Assembly (NCBI GenBank): GCA_938036875.1
Contig: CALHVX010000017.1
Coordinates: 62,001 to 126,000, forward strand
Length of the DNA stretch: 64,000 bases
Direction of reading: 5' to 3'
Source: an uncultured Pseudomonadales bacterium
Lineage (GTDB): Bacteria > Pseudomonadota > Gammaproteobacteria > Pseudomonadales > Azotimanducaceae
Part shown: one piece after another, positions 51,804 through 60,529 of the stretch
Layout: each line of letters starts with the position of its first letter
How positions within the stretch are numbered: the stretch's first letter is position 1
Translations under genes and position numbers: made by a program
The notes under the pieces: generated by a model
Databases searched by the model: none
Seen by the model: only the letters and a program-made list of their open reading frames with translations
What the model was told of the DNA's origin: nothing

Positions 51804-52889
51804 CTAAAGCTGAGCGGCCAAACGGAGGTTAAACACCACATCCGCCGAACTTCGAGAGCGAATATCTTCGACCAAACCTAAGTCTAAAAATAAACGTTCG
51901 CGAACCCTAATGCGCGCACCCAAGGTTCCCTGCACAGCTGCGCCCTGCGCTTGCTTGACCGGCGAATCAATTATCTCAGTTTGGCCCGCCAATTGGGCAT
52001 GCAGCTGAACGTTAGGGCTAAATTGATAGTACAGCCCAAATTGGCCAAAACCGACCCAGTGGTTCTGCCGCCTGGGCGCCAAATCACCCTCAGCCAGATA
52101 CGCGGAGCCAAGCATCAGGTGCAAACCAATACGATAGGTAGACAGCAACGAATGCTCACCGTACTCCAGCCAAACAGCAAGATCGGTACCACCTGAGCCG
52201 CTGAGGCTTGCCACGGAACCCGTGGGCAATTTTAGTTGAGCGCGGGCGGCTAGACTACGTTTGGGGGTATCAAACCACTGATAGCCGAGCCAACTACGAA
52301 CATCGCCGATACGGGTTTTGGAATCTTGAAAGTTTGCGTAAATCTCGCCATCAACCTGCACTAAATAATCGATGCGGTCGTCCGCGGCAATCGAACGACC
52401 ACCATCACGAAACCCAAACAAGTCATGGAACTGCTCGATAGTGTTGTCGAACACACCACCGCTATGCAAAACCACGGGAATTGCAGCACCCCATTCCCAA
52501 CGCTGCTGCGAAGCATTCGTGAAGCCGCGCCGGATACTGTAATTGGCCACCGTTGTTTCACCATCAAGGAAAACCGATGTTTGCGGTGCACGACCGGTGG
52601 TAAACAGGCTCGCATGCTCGATGTTGAGTGCATATTCAAAGGGCTGCGTGTCAGCGGACGCGGAGTGCCATATCTGGGAACCCAAACCCGCAGGTATCCC
52701 ATAAAGATGTGCTATTGGTGTGATATTGCGGACTTGCAGCGGACCGATCCCTTGGGCGCTGGCAGCGTATACCTGGCTACCTGACCCAAGGGCTAATGCC
52801 AACAAGCCTAGGCAGAGCCAAAGGTTCTTGTGCAACCGCGCATGGCAACAGGCGGGGAAGCGTATTTTGGGGATAAGCGGGTGCAGCAT
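51804..52889 (-). CDS. DUF3187 family outer-membrane-associated protein
   Basis: A 361-residue exported protein of the DUF3187 family: a signal peptide (LWLCLGLLALALGSGSQVYA), then GPLQVRNITPIAHLYGIPAG as the opening of the mature part, 'EFRWGAAIP'-like strands, a long series of alternating hydrophobic strands, and a C-terminal 'VVFNLRLAAQL'. The whole pattern fits an outer-membrane barrel. Function is unknown. ATG 52889 has no clear ribosome site, and a start inside the first 20 residues cannot be excluded. Confidence 0.75.
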   Translation of the reverse strand: MLHPLIPKIRFPACCHARLHKNLWLCLGLLALALGSGSQVYAASAQGIGPLQVRNITPIAHLYGIPAGLGSQIWHSASADTQPFEYALNIEHASLFTTGRAPQTSVFLDGETTVANYSIRRGFTNASQQRWEWGAAIPVVLHSGGVFDNTIEQFHDLFGFRDGGRSIAADDRIDYLVQVDGEIYANFQDSKTRIGDVRSWLGYQWFDTPKRSLAARAQLKLPTGSVASLSGSGGTDLAVWLEYGEHSLLSTYRIGLHLMLGSAYLAEGDLAPRRQNHWVGFGQFGLYYQFSPNVQLHAQLAGQTEIIDSPVKQAQGAAVQGTLGARIRVRERLFLDLGLVEDIRSRSSADVVFNLRLAAQL

Positions 52890-52980
52890 GCGTATATTCT
52901 ACGCCCTTTGCACAAGCACTAGGAGACAACTTAGCAAAGCTGCAACCTGAACCAAGCCCCAATCAAGACGGCGGTCAAGG

Positions 52981-54036
52981 TCAACCTGTGAGGCGGTTCT
53001 CGGTGTTGGGTTTGTTGGCTAGCGTAACCCGATTGCGACCCGCATCTTTAGATGCGTAGAGCGCCTCGTCGGCTCGACCAACAAACTCAGTAGTGGTTTC
53101 ACCTACCGCTAGTTCAGCCACACCAAGGCTAATGGTAACGCTGAGTGGACCGTTGCCTTTGTCATCGGTGAAGGATTGCGCCTCGATAATCGAGCGCAGC
53201 TGTTCTGCCACCAAGGCACCACCCGAACTAGGGGTAGCGGGTAGCAGCACAGCAAACTCTTCACCACCGTAACGAGCGAGCAAGTCTCGCCCTTTGAACA
53301 CCTGCTTCATCTCCTGTGCGACAAAGCGCAACACCTGATCGCCCACAAGGTGACCGTGGGTGTCATTGAAGTTCTTAAAATGATCAATATCAACCATGAT
53401 CAAAGACAAAGGTAACTGGTTGGCTAGCGCTTCCGCGGACATGCTCTTCAGCGCCGCATCAAAAGCTCGACGATTCGCTACCAAGGTGAGCGAGTCGGTT
53501 TGAGAATCGCGGCTCAACCGGTCCACTTGCTCACGCAAAGCGGTTAGCTCATCCGCCATCGAGGCAAGCGACCCTTCAACCTCGCGACTGCGCTTTTGCG
53601 TGACTTCGGTTTCAGCCACTAAGGTAACCACCAGCGAGCGCAAATCGTCTTGCGCAAGCTCGGAGGTTAAGCTGAGTCCAGACTCTTCCAGCACCTGCGC
53701 AAAGTGTCCAATGTCGTTCCCCAAAGCGCCAAGCTCTCGGAGCACAGACTCAACGGTGACTTTGACCGCACCTTGGATACCGTCCACTTCAGCTCGGTGA
53801 TCGTCGACAAAATAGCGTTCATAGATGGACCGACAGGCAGCCGGAGAGAAACCACTCTCAACCTCCATCAGTGCATCAATCTCATCCTTGAGCGCTTCGT
53901 TACCCGCCGCGACATACTCGAACCACACAGCGTAATTTTGTGGGATCGTCGGAATCCCGCGTCGACTCATCAACGGCAACACTTTTTTGCAGATTGCTAC
54001 AGCGTCGTCTACGGTCGTTTCAAAGATGTTTGACAT
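52981..54036 (-). CDS. Diguanylate cyclase (GGDEF domain)
   Basis: A 351-residue cytosolic protein with an N-terminal helical domain (1-165, heptad-like repeats) and a C-terminal GGDEF domain (about 180-340) that makes cyclic di-GMP from two GTP. The active site is ARYGGEEFAVLLP (GGEEF), preceded by SLIMVDIDHFKNFNDTHGHLVGDQVL. The i-site RxxD upstream of GGEEF reads FKGRDLLARYGGEEF, so an RxxD is present and product inhibition is possible. No sensory domain could be named. Confidence 0.9.
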   Translation of the reverse strand: MSNIFETTVDDAVAICKKVLPLMSRRGIPTIPQNYAVWFEYVAAGNEALKDEIDALMEVESGFSPAACRSIYERYFVDDHRAEVDGIQGAVKVTVESVLRELGALGNDIGHFAQVLEESGLSLTSELAQDDLRSLVVTLVAETEVTQKRSREVEGSLASMADELTALREQVDRLSRDSQTDSLTLVANRRAFDAALKSMSAEALANQLPLSLIMVDIDHFKNFNDTHGHLVGDQVLRFVAQEMKQVFKGRDLLARYGGEEFAVLLPATPSSGGALVAEQLRSIIEAQSFTDDKGNGPLSVTISLGVAELAVGETTTEFVGRADEALYASKDAGRNRVTLANKPNTENRLTG

Positions 54037-54140
54037 ATTTCCGGGCTAACAGCCACCAAGGATGTCTTAATCCTAGGTCAAACCCGGTATTTCGCCACAA
54101 AAAGGCCGCGACTTTACTAATTAGCCACAATCAACGAGCA

Positions 54141-55751
54141 CTAGGCCGCCGATTCGGCAACTTTCTTTGCCCATTTATAGTCCGCCTTACCATTGGGGGC
54201 TCGCTGTACCGACTCAACCATAATGACCTGCTTCGGCACTTTGTAACCCGCCACATGCTCTCGGGCATAAGCCACAACATCCGCATCGGTTAAGGCGCTG
54301 GCATCCGCCGCCGAGGCTACTGCTACAACACGCTGACCGAAACGCTCATCCGGCATGCCAACCACCAAACAGTCAACCACCCCAGGGCAGCGTTTGACCG
54401 CCTCTTCAACCTCTTCCGGAAACACCTTTTCACCGGCCGTGTTGATACAAGCACTGCCCCGACCTAGCAGCGTGATGCTGCCATCGGCTTCTACCGTCGC
54501 ATAGTCACCAGGAAAGCTATACCGGACCCCGTCTACTTCACGGAAAGTCGCAGCAGACTTGGTTTCGTCTTTGTAATAACCCAGGGGCACCATGCCGCTG
54601 GTTGCTACCAGGCCAATATCACCAGACCCTGGTTGCACCCGACTGCCATCGTCCGCAATCACCAGCACCCCTTCATTCAACGCAAACTTAGCGGTATCTG
54701 CGGTGGATTCCCGGGTTGTTATTGAGCTGCCCATGCCACCTTCAGATGAACCCATAATGTCGGCCAACACCATATCGTGGTGACGCAACAAACCTTGCTT
54801 CACTTCCGAGCTCCACATGACCCCACTGGAGGTCATCTGCTTCAATGAATTTAGGCTGTAGGGATTGTTGCGCTTGTGTGCGTGATCCAACGCATCCAAC
54901 AAAGGCTTGGCGAAAGCATCGCCCACAATCACCAGGTCAGTCACCTGATGCTCTTCAACCAATCCCCAAATCAAGTCTGGGTCTAAACCCAGCTTTGGCG
55001 AGGTCACCACCGAACCACCCAGGAAGCTAGGCACCATGGCACCGAGCCACATACCAGTACCATGCATCAAGGGACAAGCGGGCAAGTTAACCGGTGGCTC
55101 CTCTATCGCGCGGATATTGGCTTCAACTTCATCCAGGTTGGTAGGAATGGGTAAGCCACGACTCTGAGCACCCAACGCCAACATCCCACCGCAAAAGGCC
55201 CCAATGTTGTACATCACCCCTTTGGGCATACCTGTAGTACCACCGGTGTAGAGCATGTAGACGCCATCCGCGTCGCGCGTGATGGGCGCCATGGGTTGCG
55301 TATCTCGGATCAACTGCTCATAGGCGCTGGCAAAAGCCAGCAATGGCTCGGTGCCATCGTCAACCTGAATAAAGAGTTTGAGGTTGGGCAGACGGTCTTT
55401 AATCTCCCAGATACGCATGGCATAGCTACTTTGAAAGACCAAGGCTTCGGCGTCAGAGTTCTCAAGGAGGTAGACCAACTCGTCGGCTTTGTAGCGATAG
55501 TTAACGTTGATCGGGCATGCACCAACCTTAAACACGCCGAACTGGGCTTCTAAATATTCGTTGCTGTTGTGTAAGTACAAACCAACCTTGCTGCCTTCAC
55601 CGATGCCATGAGCGGCTAGTGACCCCGCCAATCGAGCGGCTCGTTCCTCGTATTCACGCCAACTCCGAGTGACCCCGTTGCAAATCAATGCTGGCCGCTC
55701 TCCAACTGTGGCCGCAATTCGCTCCCAAACCGTCGCAAAATGAAAGGTCAT
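54141..55751 (-). CDS. Acyl-CoA synthetase
   Basis: A 536-residue ANL ligase with VYMLYTGGTTGMPKGVMYN (P-loop), a MGSSEGGMGSSI segment at the usual acyl-binding/YGxTE position, the hinge LLGRGSACINTAGEKVFPEE and the C-terminal APNGKADYKWAKK with catalytic Lys. The position of 'SSEGG' resembles mycobacterial FadD13-type enzymes active on unusual acids. The ATG 55751 (AGGA upstream) is preferred; the frame continues to 55856 without a coding pattern. A 6-3-6 inverted repeat lies 187 bp upstream. Confidence 0.87.
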   Translation of the reverse strand: MTFHFATVWERIAATVGERPALICNGVTRSWREYEERAARLAGSLAAHGIGEGSKVGLYLHNSNEYLEAQFGVFKVGACPINVNYRYKADELVYLLENSDAEALVFQSSYAMRIWEIKDRLPNLKLFIQVDDGTEPLLAFASAYEQLIRDTQPMAPITRDADGVYMLYTGGTTGMPKGVMYNIGAFCGGMLALGAQSRGLPIPTNLDEVEANIRAIEEPPVNLPACPLMHGTGMWLGAMVPSFLGGSVVTSPKLGLDPDLIWGLVEEHQVTDLVIVGDAFAKPLLDALDHAHKRNNPYSLNSLKQMTSSGVMWSSEVKQGLLRHHDMVLADIMGSSEGGMGSSITTRESTADTAKFALNEGVLVIADDGSRVQPGSGDIGLVATSGMVPLGYYKDETKSAATFREVDGVRYSFPGDYATVEADGSITLLGRGSACINTAGEKVFPEEVEEAVKRCPGVVDCLVVGMPDERFGQRVVAVASAADASALTDADVVAYAREHVAGYKVPKQVIMVESVQRAPNGKADYKWAKKVAESAA

Positions 55752-56105
55752 ACCTTGTCCTACCCTATGGTTATCGTTTATCCCCACCTGGGTTCTACCG
55801 CTTGTGATTGAGCACTGCAAGCGGTGTCGGTTTGGCCAACCATTAGTGAATCTCACAACAATGCCGTCACCCGCCCTAACCTCCTTCCAGTTACCCCAGC
55901 ATCAAACCGCGCTAAGACCCTACGCATGCGGTCAACCCTTTGTTTCACAAAGAAATTATTTTTATGCACTTGGTCACCAAAGATGGCACGGCTCTTGAAT
56001 ACAGTCATAGTGAAAGGTCAGGGTGCAACAGGTTAGTGGCGTAGAAGTCGCCGTCTAAACCAACCAAAGCACCAGCTAAGCCAACGAACAAAAGGAGCCA
56101 TCGTT
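55752..56105. other. Divergent control region (acyl-CoA synthetase / small membrane protein)
   Basis: 354 bp with no protein-coding sign. It contains the inverted repeat at 55938-55952, a GGCG...CGCC hairpin near 56038-56053, an A/T-rich block at 55952-55966 and an AAAGGAG ribosome site before 56106. No firm promoter is assigned. Confidence 0.45.
55938..55952. promoter_or_regulatory. Perfect 6-3-6 inverted repeat, possible operator
   Basis: CTTTGT-TTC-ACAAAG is a perfect palindrome with a 3-bp centre. It is near an A/T-rich stretch and centrally placed in the divergent region between an acyl-CoA synthetase and a small membrane-protein gene. The half-site size suits a dimeric regulator; no family is named. 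Confidence 0.4.
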
Positions 56106-56222
56106 ATGCAATCCCAATTACGCTTATCCAGAATCGCTCATCCACGTGCTACTCAGGGCGCCATGGTCCTGCTGCTCACCGCTTTTGTCGTCTTTAGTGC
56201 AGCGGCCGGCATGCTGGGTTAA
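56106..56222 (+). CDS. 38-residue single-TM membrane protein
   Basis: The ORF reads MQSQLRLSRIAHPRATQGAM, then a hydrophobic stretch of about 15 residues (VLLLTAFVVFSAAAG), then MLG and stop. The ribosome site AAAGGAG is 8 bp before the ATG. A basic N-terminus before one membrane helix is the usual build of regulatory small membrane proteins. It ends 5 bp before the OxyR-like site upstream of dps. Function is unknown, and I cannot match it to a family. Evidence for expression is only the ribosome site, the clean frame and the composition. Confidence 0.6.
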   Translation: MQSQLRLSRIAHPRATQGAMVLLLTAFVVFSAAAGMLG

Positions 56223-56227
56223 ATTTG

Positions 56228-56264
56228 ATAGTTAATTGCTATCGTTTTTATAAAATCAATCGAT
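56228..56264 (+). promoter_or_regulatory. OxyR-like binding site upstream of dps
   Basis: Four half-sites, ATAG-N7-CTAT-N7-ATAA-N7-CGAT, lie at exactly the spacing of the OxyR consensus (ATAG-N7-CTAT-N7-ATAG-N7-CTAT), with 14 of 16 positions matching. It is about 85 bp before the dps start. E. coli dps is an OxyR target. It partly overlaps a separate perfect 10-4-10 palindrome (56248-56271, TTATAAAATC/GATTTTATAA). Confidence 0.65.
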
Positions 56265-56348
56265 TTTATAACTAAACCAAACTAGGCCAAAGTCTCTTCC
56301 TCAATTGGTACTGCACTGGGCAGCACCATGACGGGAAGGAGCAGCAAC

Positions 56349-56825
56349 ATGTCGCAACAAAGCGAAATCAACATTGGGTTAACCAACACCGAACGTGAGC
56401 AAGTGGCTACAGGGCTAAAACACCTCCTAGCCGATAGCTACACGCTCTACCTAAAAACCCATCATCATCATTGGAATGTCACGGGCCCCAGATTCAGGGA
56501 CCTGCACTTGTTGTTTGAAGAGCAATACACCGAGCTTGCCACCGCCGTGGATGAAATCGCCGAGCGCATCCGTACGTTGGGGTTCGCCGCACCTGGCACC
56601 TACCGTGAGTTTCACGAGCTCACGCGAGTGCAAGAGCATGAGGGCTTGCTAGATGCAGATGACATGCTGGCAGATTTAGTGATGGCGCAAGAAGCTACGG
56701 TCACCAGCGCCCGAGCGCTGTTACCGCTAACGCAAGATGCTGGCGATGAAAGCAGCGCCAGCCTCATTGCGGATCGACTAGCCATTCACGAAAAAGCCGC
56801 TTGGATGCTGCGCAGTATGCGTTAA
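56349..56825 (+). CDS. dps: Dps ferritin-like DNA-binding protein
   Basis: A 158-residue Dps that forms a dodecamer, oxidises Fe2+ with H2O2 and protects DNA. The family block YLKTHHHHWNVTGPRFRDLH (residues 35-54) has the ferroxidase His, and LATAVDEIAERIRTLG has the Asp/Glu ligands. A short basic-poor N-terminus suggests weak DNA binding. ATG 56349 is chosen because GGAAGGAG is 7 bp upstream; the earlier ATG at 56328 lacks such a site. The gene converges with a DUF6279 lipoprotein gene, overlapping 4 bp. Confidence 0.96.
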   Translation: MSQQSEINIGLTNTEREQVATGLKHLLADSYTLYLKTHHHHWNVTGPRFRDLHLLFEEQYTELATAVDEIAERIRTLGFAAPGTYREFHELTRVQEHEGLLDADDMLADLVMAQEATVTSARALLPLTQDAGDESSASLIADRLAIHEKAAWMLRSMR

Positions 56826-57751
56826 CCAGACACACAGCCAGTCACCGGTACCAAACAGGGCATCGGTGGCGGCTGTTGCTTGGGCAGATCGCTCGCCAGC
56901 TCCGTAAGATCCTCAGCAATGCCTTGCATCACGTCGCTAAATTTTTCTTCTTGAGTTGAGGTTAAATTGCTGAGCAGCCAGGCGCTCACTTCCGCCGCCA
57001 TACGACGATTGGCCATGGTTACCGCCTCAAACTCACCATAGTAGGCCTGCCGATTTGCTGACAGCTCCACCATAAAATCGGCAAACTGCTGGGCGCTCAC
57101 CTCTTGGGCACCCCAGCGCTGCAACCGCTCAAGCATTTGCGCCTGCCAACGCGCACGATACGCTACCCACAAATCTCGTTCCGAACGATAGTTAAGCGAC
57201 ATGGCCTGCACATATTCCCGTTGCTCTGGCGTAAGCCGCCCGATGAAGCGTCGAAAGCCTTTGACCACCGCCTTGCGCCAACGCTGTTGATCTTGGGTTA
57301 AGGTTTTATCTCGCTCGTCTTCTAAAAACTCAGCGTTGGCTTTAGCCAGCCGCACCGGTAGTTTTTGCCGCTGCTTAGCAGACAGTGAGAGCAAAATTTG
57401 GGTAGCTAGAGGTAAGGCCCGCTCTTCGATTTCAGCACCCCATCCTTCAGCCGTCTGCGCAAGCGCTGCAAACTCATCCGTGGTGATGCCTTCGAGTGCA
57501 CGCTGAGGCATGCTGGCAAACAGCTCAGCGTACATGGGCAGCTGCGTTTGCCGATGCCAATAAAGTACGTGGGCCAGTTGACCATCAAAATACGCCCGCT
57601 GCGCTTTATCAAAATCCACAAAGTCAGATACTTCCCAGCGAATCAATCGGTCCGCATTGTTGTAGAGCAGTTTTACGCTGCAGCCACTCATCAGCACAAG
57701 CAACACTAGCCATAACCCAATGCTAGAGGCGTACTTCGACTTAATTCTCAA
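56822..57751 (-). CDS. DUF6279 family lipoprotein
   Basis: A 309-residue lipoprotein with lipobox LLVLMSGC; Cys24 is the acylated residue. The mature part is helical and charged, with YNNADRLIRWEVSDFVDFD just after the lipobox, LTPEQREYVQ and many Trp/Arg-rich amphipathic helices, matching the uncharacterised DUF6279 proteins common in Gammaproteobacteria. The TTG start 57751 is preferred, since GGGAAGG precedes it and the extension to 57805 lacks signal-peptide character; it overlaps the end of the amidotransferase gene by 11 bp. Function is unknown. Confidence 0.8.
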   Translation of the reverse strand: MRIKSKYASSIGLWLVLLVLMSGCSVKLLYNNADRLIRWEVSDFVDFDKAQRAYFDGQLAHVLYWHRQTQLPMYAELFASMPQRALEGITTDEFAALAQTAEGWGAEIEERALPLATQILLSLSAKQRQKLPVRLAKANAEFLEDERDKTLTQDQQRWRKAVVKGFRRFIGRLTPEQREYVQAMSLNYRSERDLWVAYRARWQAQMLERLQRWGAQEVSAQQFADFMVELSANRQAYYGEFEAVTMANRRMAAEVSAWLLSNLTSTQEEKFSDVMQGIAEDLTELASDLPKQQPPPMPCLVPVTGCVSG

Positions 57752-58499
57752 TGGCCTTCCCAACTGGACTGGATTGCAGAAAATTTGCGATCCATTGGCC
57801 AGCAATCTTGGTATCCAATGGACAACCTAGGGTTCCAAGACCTTGCGCAAGCACTGTTGGCCCTAGGGTCTCAGTTCGCAGGTTCATCAGATCGCCAGCA
57901 TAGGCCGCGGAAAATTCTGGGTGGCTCTGCAAACCCAGTGCAATGTTGCCCATAACAAATCCCGCCACTGGGCAATGTTCAGTGCTAGCAATGAGTTGCG
58001 CACCCTTTGGAAGCGCTTGGACTTGGTCTTGATGGCTAGATAGCATGCTCAAGTTATCAGCCGGCGGCTGCATCCATAGCATTTGGGCGAGAACAGCATT
58101 TTGGTGCACGCCAACCGCCCAGCCATTGCTAGCTACCGCCACATGACCACCAAAAAAATGCGCCAGCAGTTGATGACCAAAGCAAATGCCCACCACCTTG
58201 CGCCCAGCGGCCATTGCCGCACCGACAAACTCAGCAAGCTCAGCGATCCAAGGTTCTTTGTCATAGACGCTGCTTTTGCTGCCCGTGATTAAGTAGCCAG
58301 CGTAAGCACTAGGTTCTGGGTATGGCTCTCGCTGAACATCATAAGAATCAATTTGCTCAGCAGCCATGCCAGCATCACCAAGCAGCTGCACAAACATACC
58401 AGGGTAATCACCATGCCGGGGTTGATATTCCGGCACCACAGTGTCCGTTTGCAAAACGGCAAACTTTAACTTTTGCCCTGGAGTTGTTGATGAATCCAA
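57741..58499 (-). CDS. Class I glutamine amidotransferase-like protein
   Basis: A 252-residue protein with the triad glutaminase site: VVGICFGHQLLAHFFGG (nucleophile Cys), GLQSHPEFS (His) and the following Glu-type partner. It resembles the stand-alone GMP-synthase-like amidotransferases (cd01741). The PuuD-type gamma-glutamyl-GABA hydrolases differ in having GICRG. The role is ammonia supply or hydrolysis of a gamma-glutamyl compound. It follows the glutamine-synthetase-like gene by 23 bp and overlaps the DUF6279 gene. The start is TTG 58499. Confidence 0.85.
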   Translation of the reverse strand: MDSSTTPGQKLKFAVLQTDTVVPEYQPRHGDYPGMFVQLLGDAGMAAEQIDSYDVQREPYPEPSAYAGYLITGSKSSVYDKEPWIAELAEFVGAAMAAGRKVVGICFGHQLLAHFFGGHVAVASNGWAVGVHQNAVLAQMLWMQPPADNLSMLSSHQDQVQALPKGAQLIASTEHCPVAGFVMGNIALGLQSHPEFSAAYAGDLMNLRTETLGPTVLAQGLGTLGCPLDTKIAGQWIANFLQSSPVGKAIEN

Positions 58500-58522
58500 T
58501 TTTTATCTCGCCGCTAGTCGTT

Positions 58523-59938
58523 TTAAACAATCTCAAAATAACGGTCGAGTTGCCAATCATCGACCGTTCGCTGGTGCTCGGCTTGCTCCCAACGCCGACT
58601 GTTCGCAAAGTGAGAGACAAAAGCGGAACCGAACGTTGAACGAGCCTCACTGCTGGCACTTAAGCGCTGGGCCGCCATGGCCAGATCAGCAGGGAATTTT
58701 GCTTCATCTCCAAGGCTGGCTTCAAGCTCGTAAGCATTGCCGATCACCGGCTCACCCGGCTCCAATTGCTCTTCTATGCCCAACGCCGCCGCCATGGCTA
58801 CCGCAGCAGCCACCAAGTAGGGGTTGGCATCGGCGCCACCAATGCGACACTCAATACGCTGTGCACCCGCCCCTTCAATAACGCGCAAGGCTGCGGTGCG
58901 GTTGTCCACACCCCAGGTTGCTGCGGTAGGCGCCCAGGCGCCACGGACCAAGCGGGTATAACTGTTCACCGTTGGCGCTAACAAACACAACCATTGGGGT
59001 AGATACTTTAGCAAGCCACCTAGCGCGTAACCTTGAACTGAAGACATGGTATGCGCACCACCAGCATCGTAAAACTGATTAACTCCCGCCGCATCCAACA
59101 AGCTGAAGTGAAAGTGCCCACTTTGACCAGGATACTGCATAGACCATTTCGCCATGAAGGTGGCCATCATGTCGCGCCGCTGAAAAAACACTTTGCAAAA
59201 AGTTTTGAACAAATTGGCACGGTCAGCTGTTTCCAAACCATCCGTGGGTGCAAGCGCTGCTTCCCAGACACCTGGACCGGTTTCACAATGCAACCCTTCA
59301 ACGTCTAGCCCAAGGTCTTGGCAGTAGTTCATCAAGCTAGTAAACAGCGGCGCTTCGGTGCTCGCACGCAGCACCGAGTATCCAAAGTTGCCAGGGGTCA
59401 AGGGCACCAAATTGCGGTAGCCCTTTTCTCTCACGGAACCTGGGGTTTCGGAAAATACAAAAAACTCGTACTCAAAACCTCCACGCAACTGAAAACCCAA
59501 GCCAGCCAAACGGTCCAACGCACGTTGATACAAATTGCGTGGGCAAACCGGATGTGCATCACCCTGAGCACCAACAAATTCACCCAAGAAAAATGGGACG
59601 TTATCTTCGGCAAACCAACGTTCGCTATCGATAAGCAAACGAAAGCGCGCATCCGGAAATCCCGTGTGCCAACCTGTTAAACTTTGCCCTTGCTCGGGTG
59701 ATGGTAACGCATACAACTCATCCGCCATGTCCCAACCTAAGATGCAGTCGCAAAACCCGCCACCATTGCGCAACAAACTAGCGAACTTGTCCAAGCTCAC
59801 ATATTTGCCGCGCAAGACACCGTCGAGATCGGTGAGACCCAATCTAACTTGCCTAACGCCCCGCTCCGCATAGGTAGCCAAACGCGCATCTAGCAATGCA
59901 ATCGGGTCTTGTGTAACCGGTTTTCGTTTGTCTGACAT
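58523..59938 (-). CDS. Glutamine-synthetase-like (gamma-glutamyl-polyamine synthetase type) ligase
   Basis: A 471-residue GS-fold ligase. Motifs are GFEYEFFVF (metal-binding Glu), HCETGPGVWEAAL, SGHFHFSLLD (GxGxHxH form), ANPYLVAAAVAMAAAL and the C-terminal WQLDRYFEIV. Regions and length resemble PuuA-type gamma-glutamyl-polyamine synthetases rather than GlnA. GlnA would show the adenylylation-site Tyr motif, and I do not see it. With the neighbouring amidotransferase, a gamma-glutamylation/deglutamylation route for an amine is plausible. GGAGA lies before the ATG. Substrate unproven. Confidence 0.85.
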   Translation of the reverse strand: MSDKRKPVTQDPIALLDARLATYAERGVRQVRLGLTDLDGVLRGKYVSLDKFASLLRNGGGFCDCILGWDMADELYALPSPEQGQSLTGWHTGFPDARFRLLIDSERWFAEDNVPFFLGEFVGAQGDAHPVCPRNLYQRALDRLAGLGFQLRGGFEYEFFVFSETPGSVREKGYRNLVPLTPGNFGYSVLRASTEAPLFTSLMNYCQDLGLDVEGLHCETGPGVWEAALAPTDGLETADRANLFKTFCKVFFQRRDMMATFMAKWSMQYPGQSGHFHFSLLDAAGVNQFYDAGGAHTMSSVQGYALGGLLKYLPQWLCLLAPTVNSYTRLVRGAWAPTAATWGVDNRTAALRVIEGAGAQRIECRIGGADANPYLVAAAVAMAAALGIEEQLEPGEPVIGNAYELEASLGDEAKFPADLAMAAQRLSASSEARSTFGSAFVSHFANSRRWEQAEHQRTVDDWQLDRYFEIV

Positions 59939-60199
59939 AACGCCGATCTCCGCTCAGGCATACTCCACAGGAGGGAACACGCCTGTGGATAACTCTTGGG
60001 ATAACTTGAGCGCAAAGATTACAAGATTGCCGCCGTTGTCGGGAGCGCTTCTCAGCATTGCGGCAAATAAAACACAAAATACATGAAAAACAGTAGGTTA
60101 CGATAAAAAACCAGGCCGTCAATAAAAATCACAAGCGCCAAAAGAAGGCAAGAAAAACCGAAAAATAATTGTGCATAAAACGCGCGACTTAGCTTGCAG

Positions 60200-60529
60200 C
60201 TACCTGGATGGTTCAGGTCTTAGAGCAGGGCTAGGAACCGCGCTTGAGGTTGGGGTTGGATTAGGGAGCGGCACCAGGTCTTCTTCACGCTGGTCTAAGG
60301 GCAGCTCGATGGCGATATCGGGTGCTGTAAAGGGCGTGATCTGAGTGAACACAGCCGGGTCCAACCGCCAGTTACGGGCATCCAGGGGCGTTTTGCTCGG
60401 CCCTGTTAGCTCCTGTACTGCACTAGCTGCCTCAGGCGGCTGTGCCTGTGCCGCCCAGCCGGGCAAGGGGCTGAAGGCCAGAGAAGTCGCAACCAAGGGT
60501 CCAAGCCAAACAAAGCAATTAGTGCGCAT
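60200..60529 (-). CDS. Small secreted proline-rich protein
   Basis: A 109-residue protein: signal peptide (FVWLGPLVATSLAFSPLPGWAAQA, cut near AQA) and a Pro-rich mature chain (EAASAVQELTGPSKTPLDAR, then a C-terminal run of Pro/Ser). No fold is recognised. ATG 60529 overlaps the TpsB stop (60519), so it is translated from the same mRNA. The open frame to 60565 adds 12 residues without a signal. It could assist secretion or be a short exported product. Confidence 0.6.
   Translation of the reverse strand: MRTNCFVWLGPLVATSLAFSPLPGWAAQAQPPEAASAVQELTGPSKTPLDARNWRLDPAVFTQITPFTAPDIAIELPLDQREEDLVPLPNPTPTSSAVPSPALRPEPSR

Noticed and set aside
59853-60122. Cys-rich 89-codon minus-strand frame upstream of the GS-like gene
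   Set aside because: It overlaps the conserved start of the GS-like gene in another frame, has no ribosome site and is composed of biased residues.
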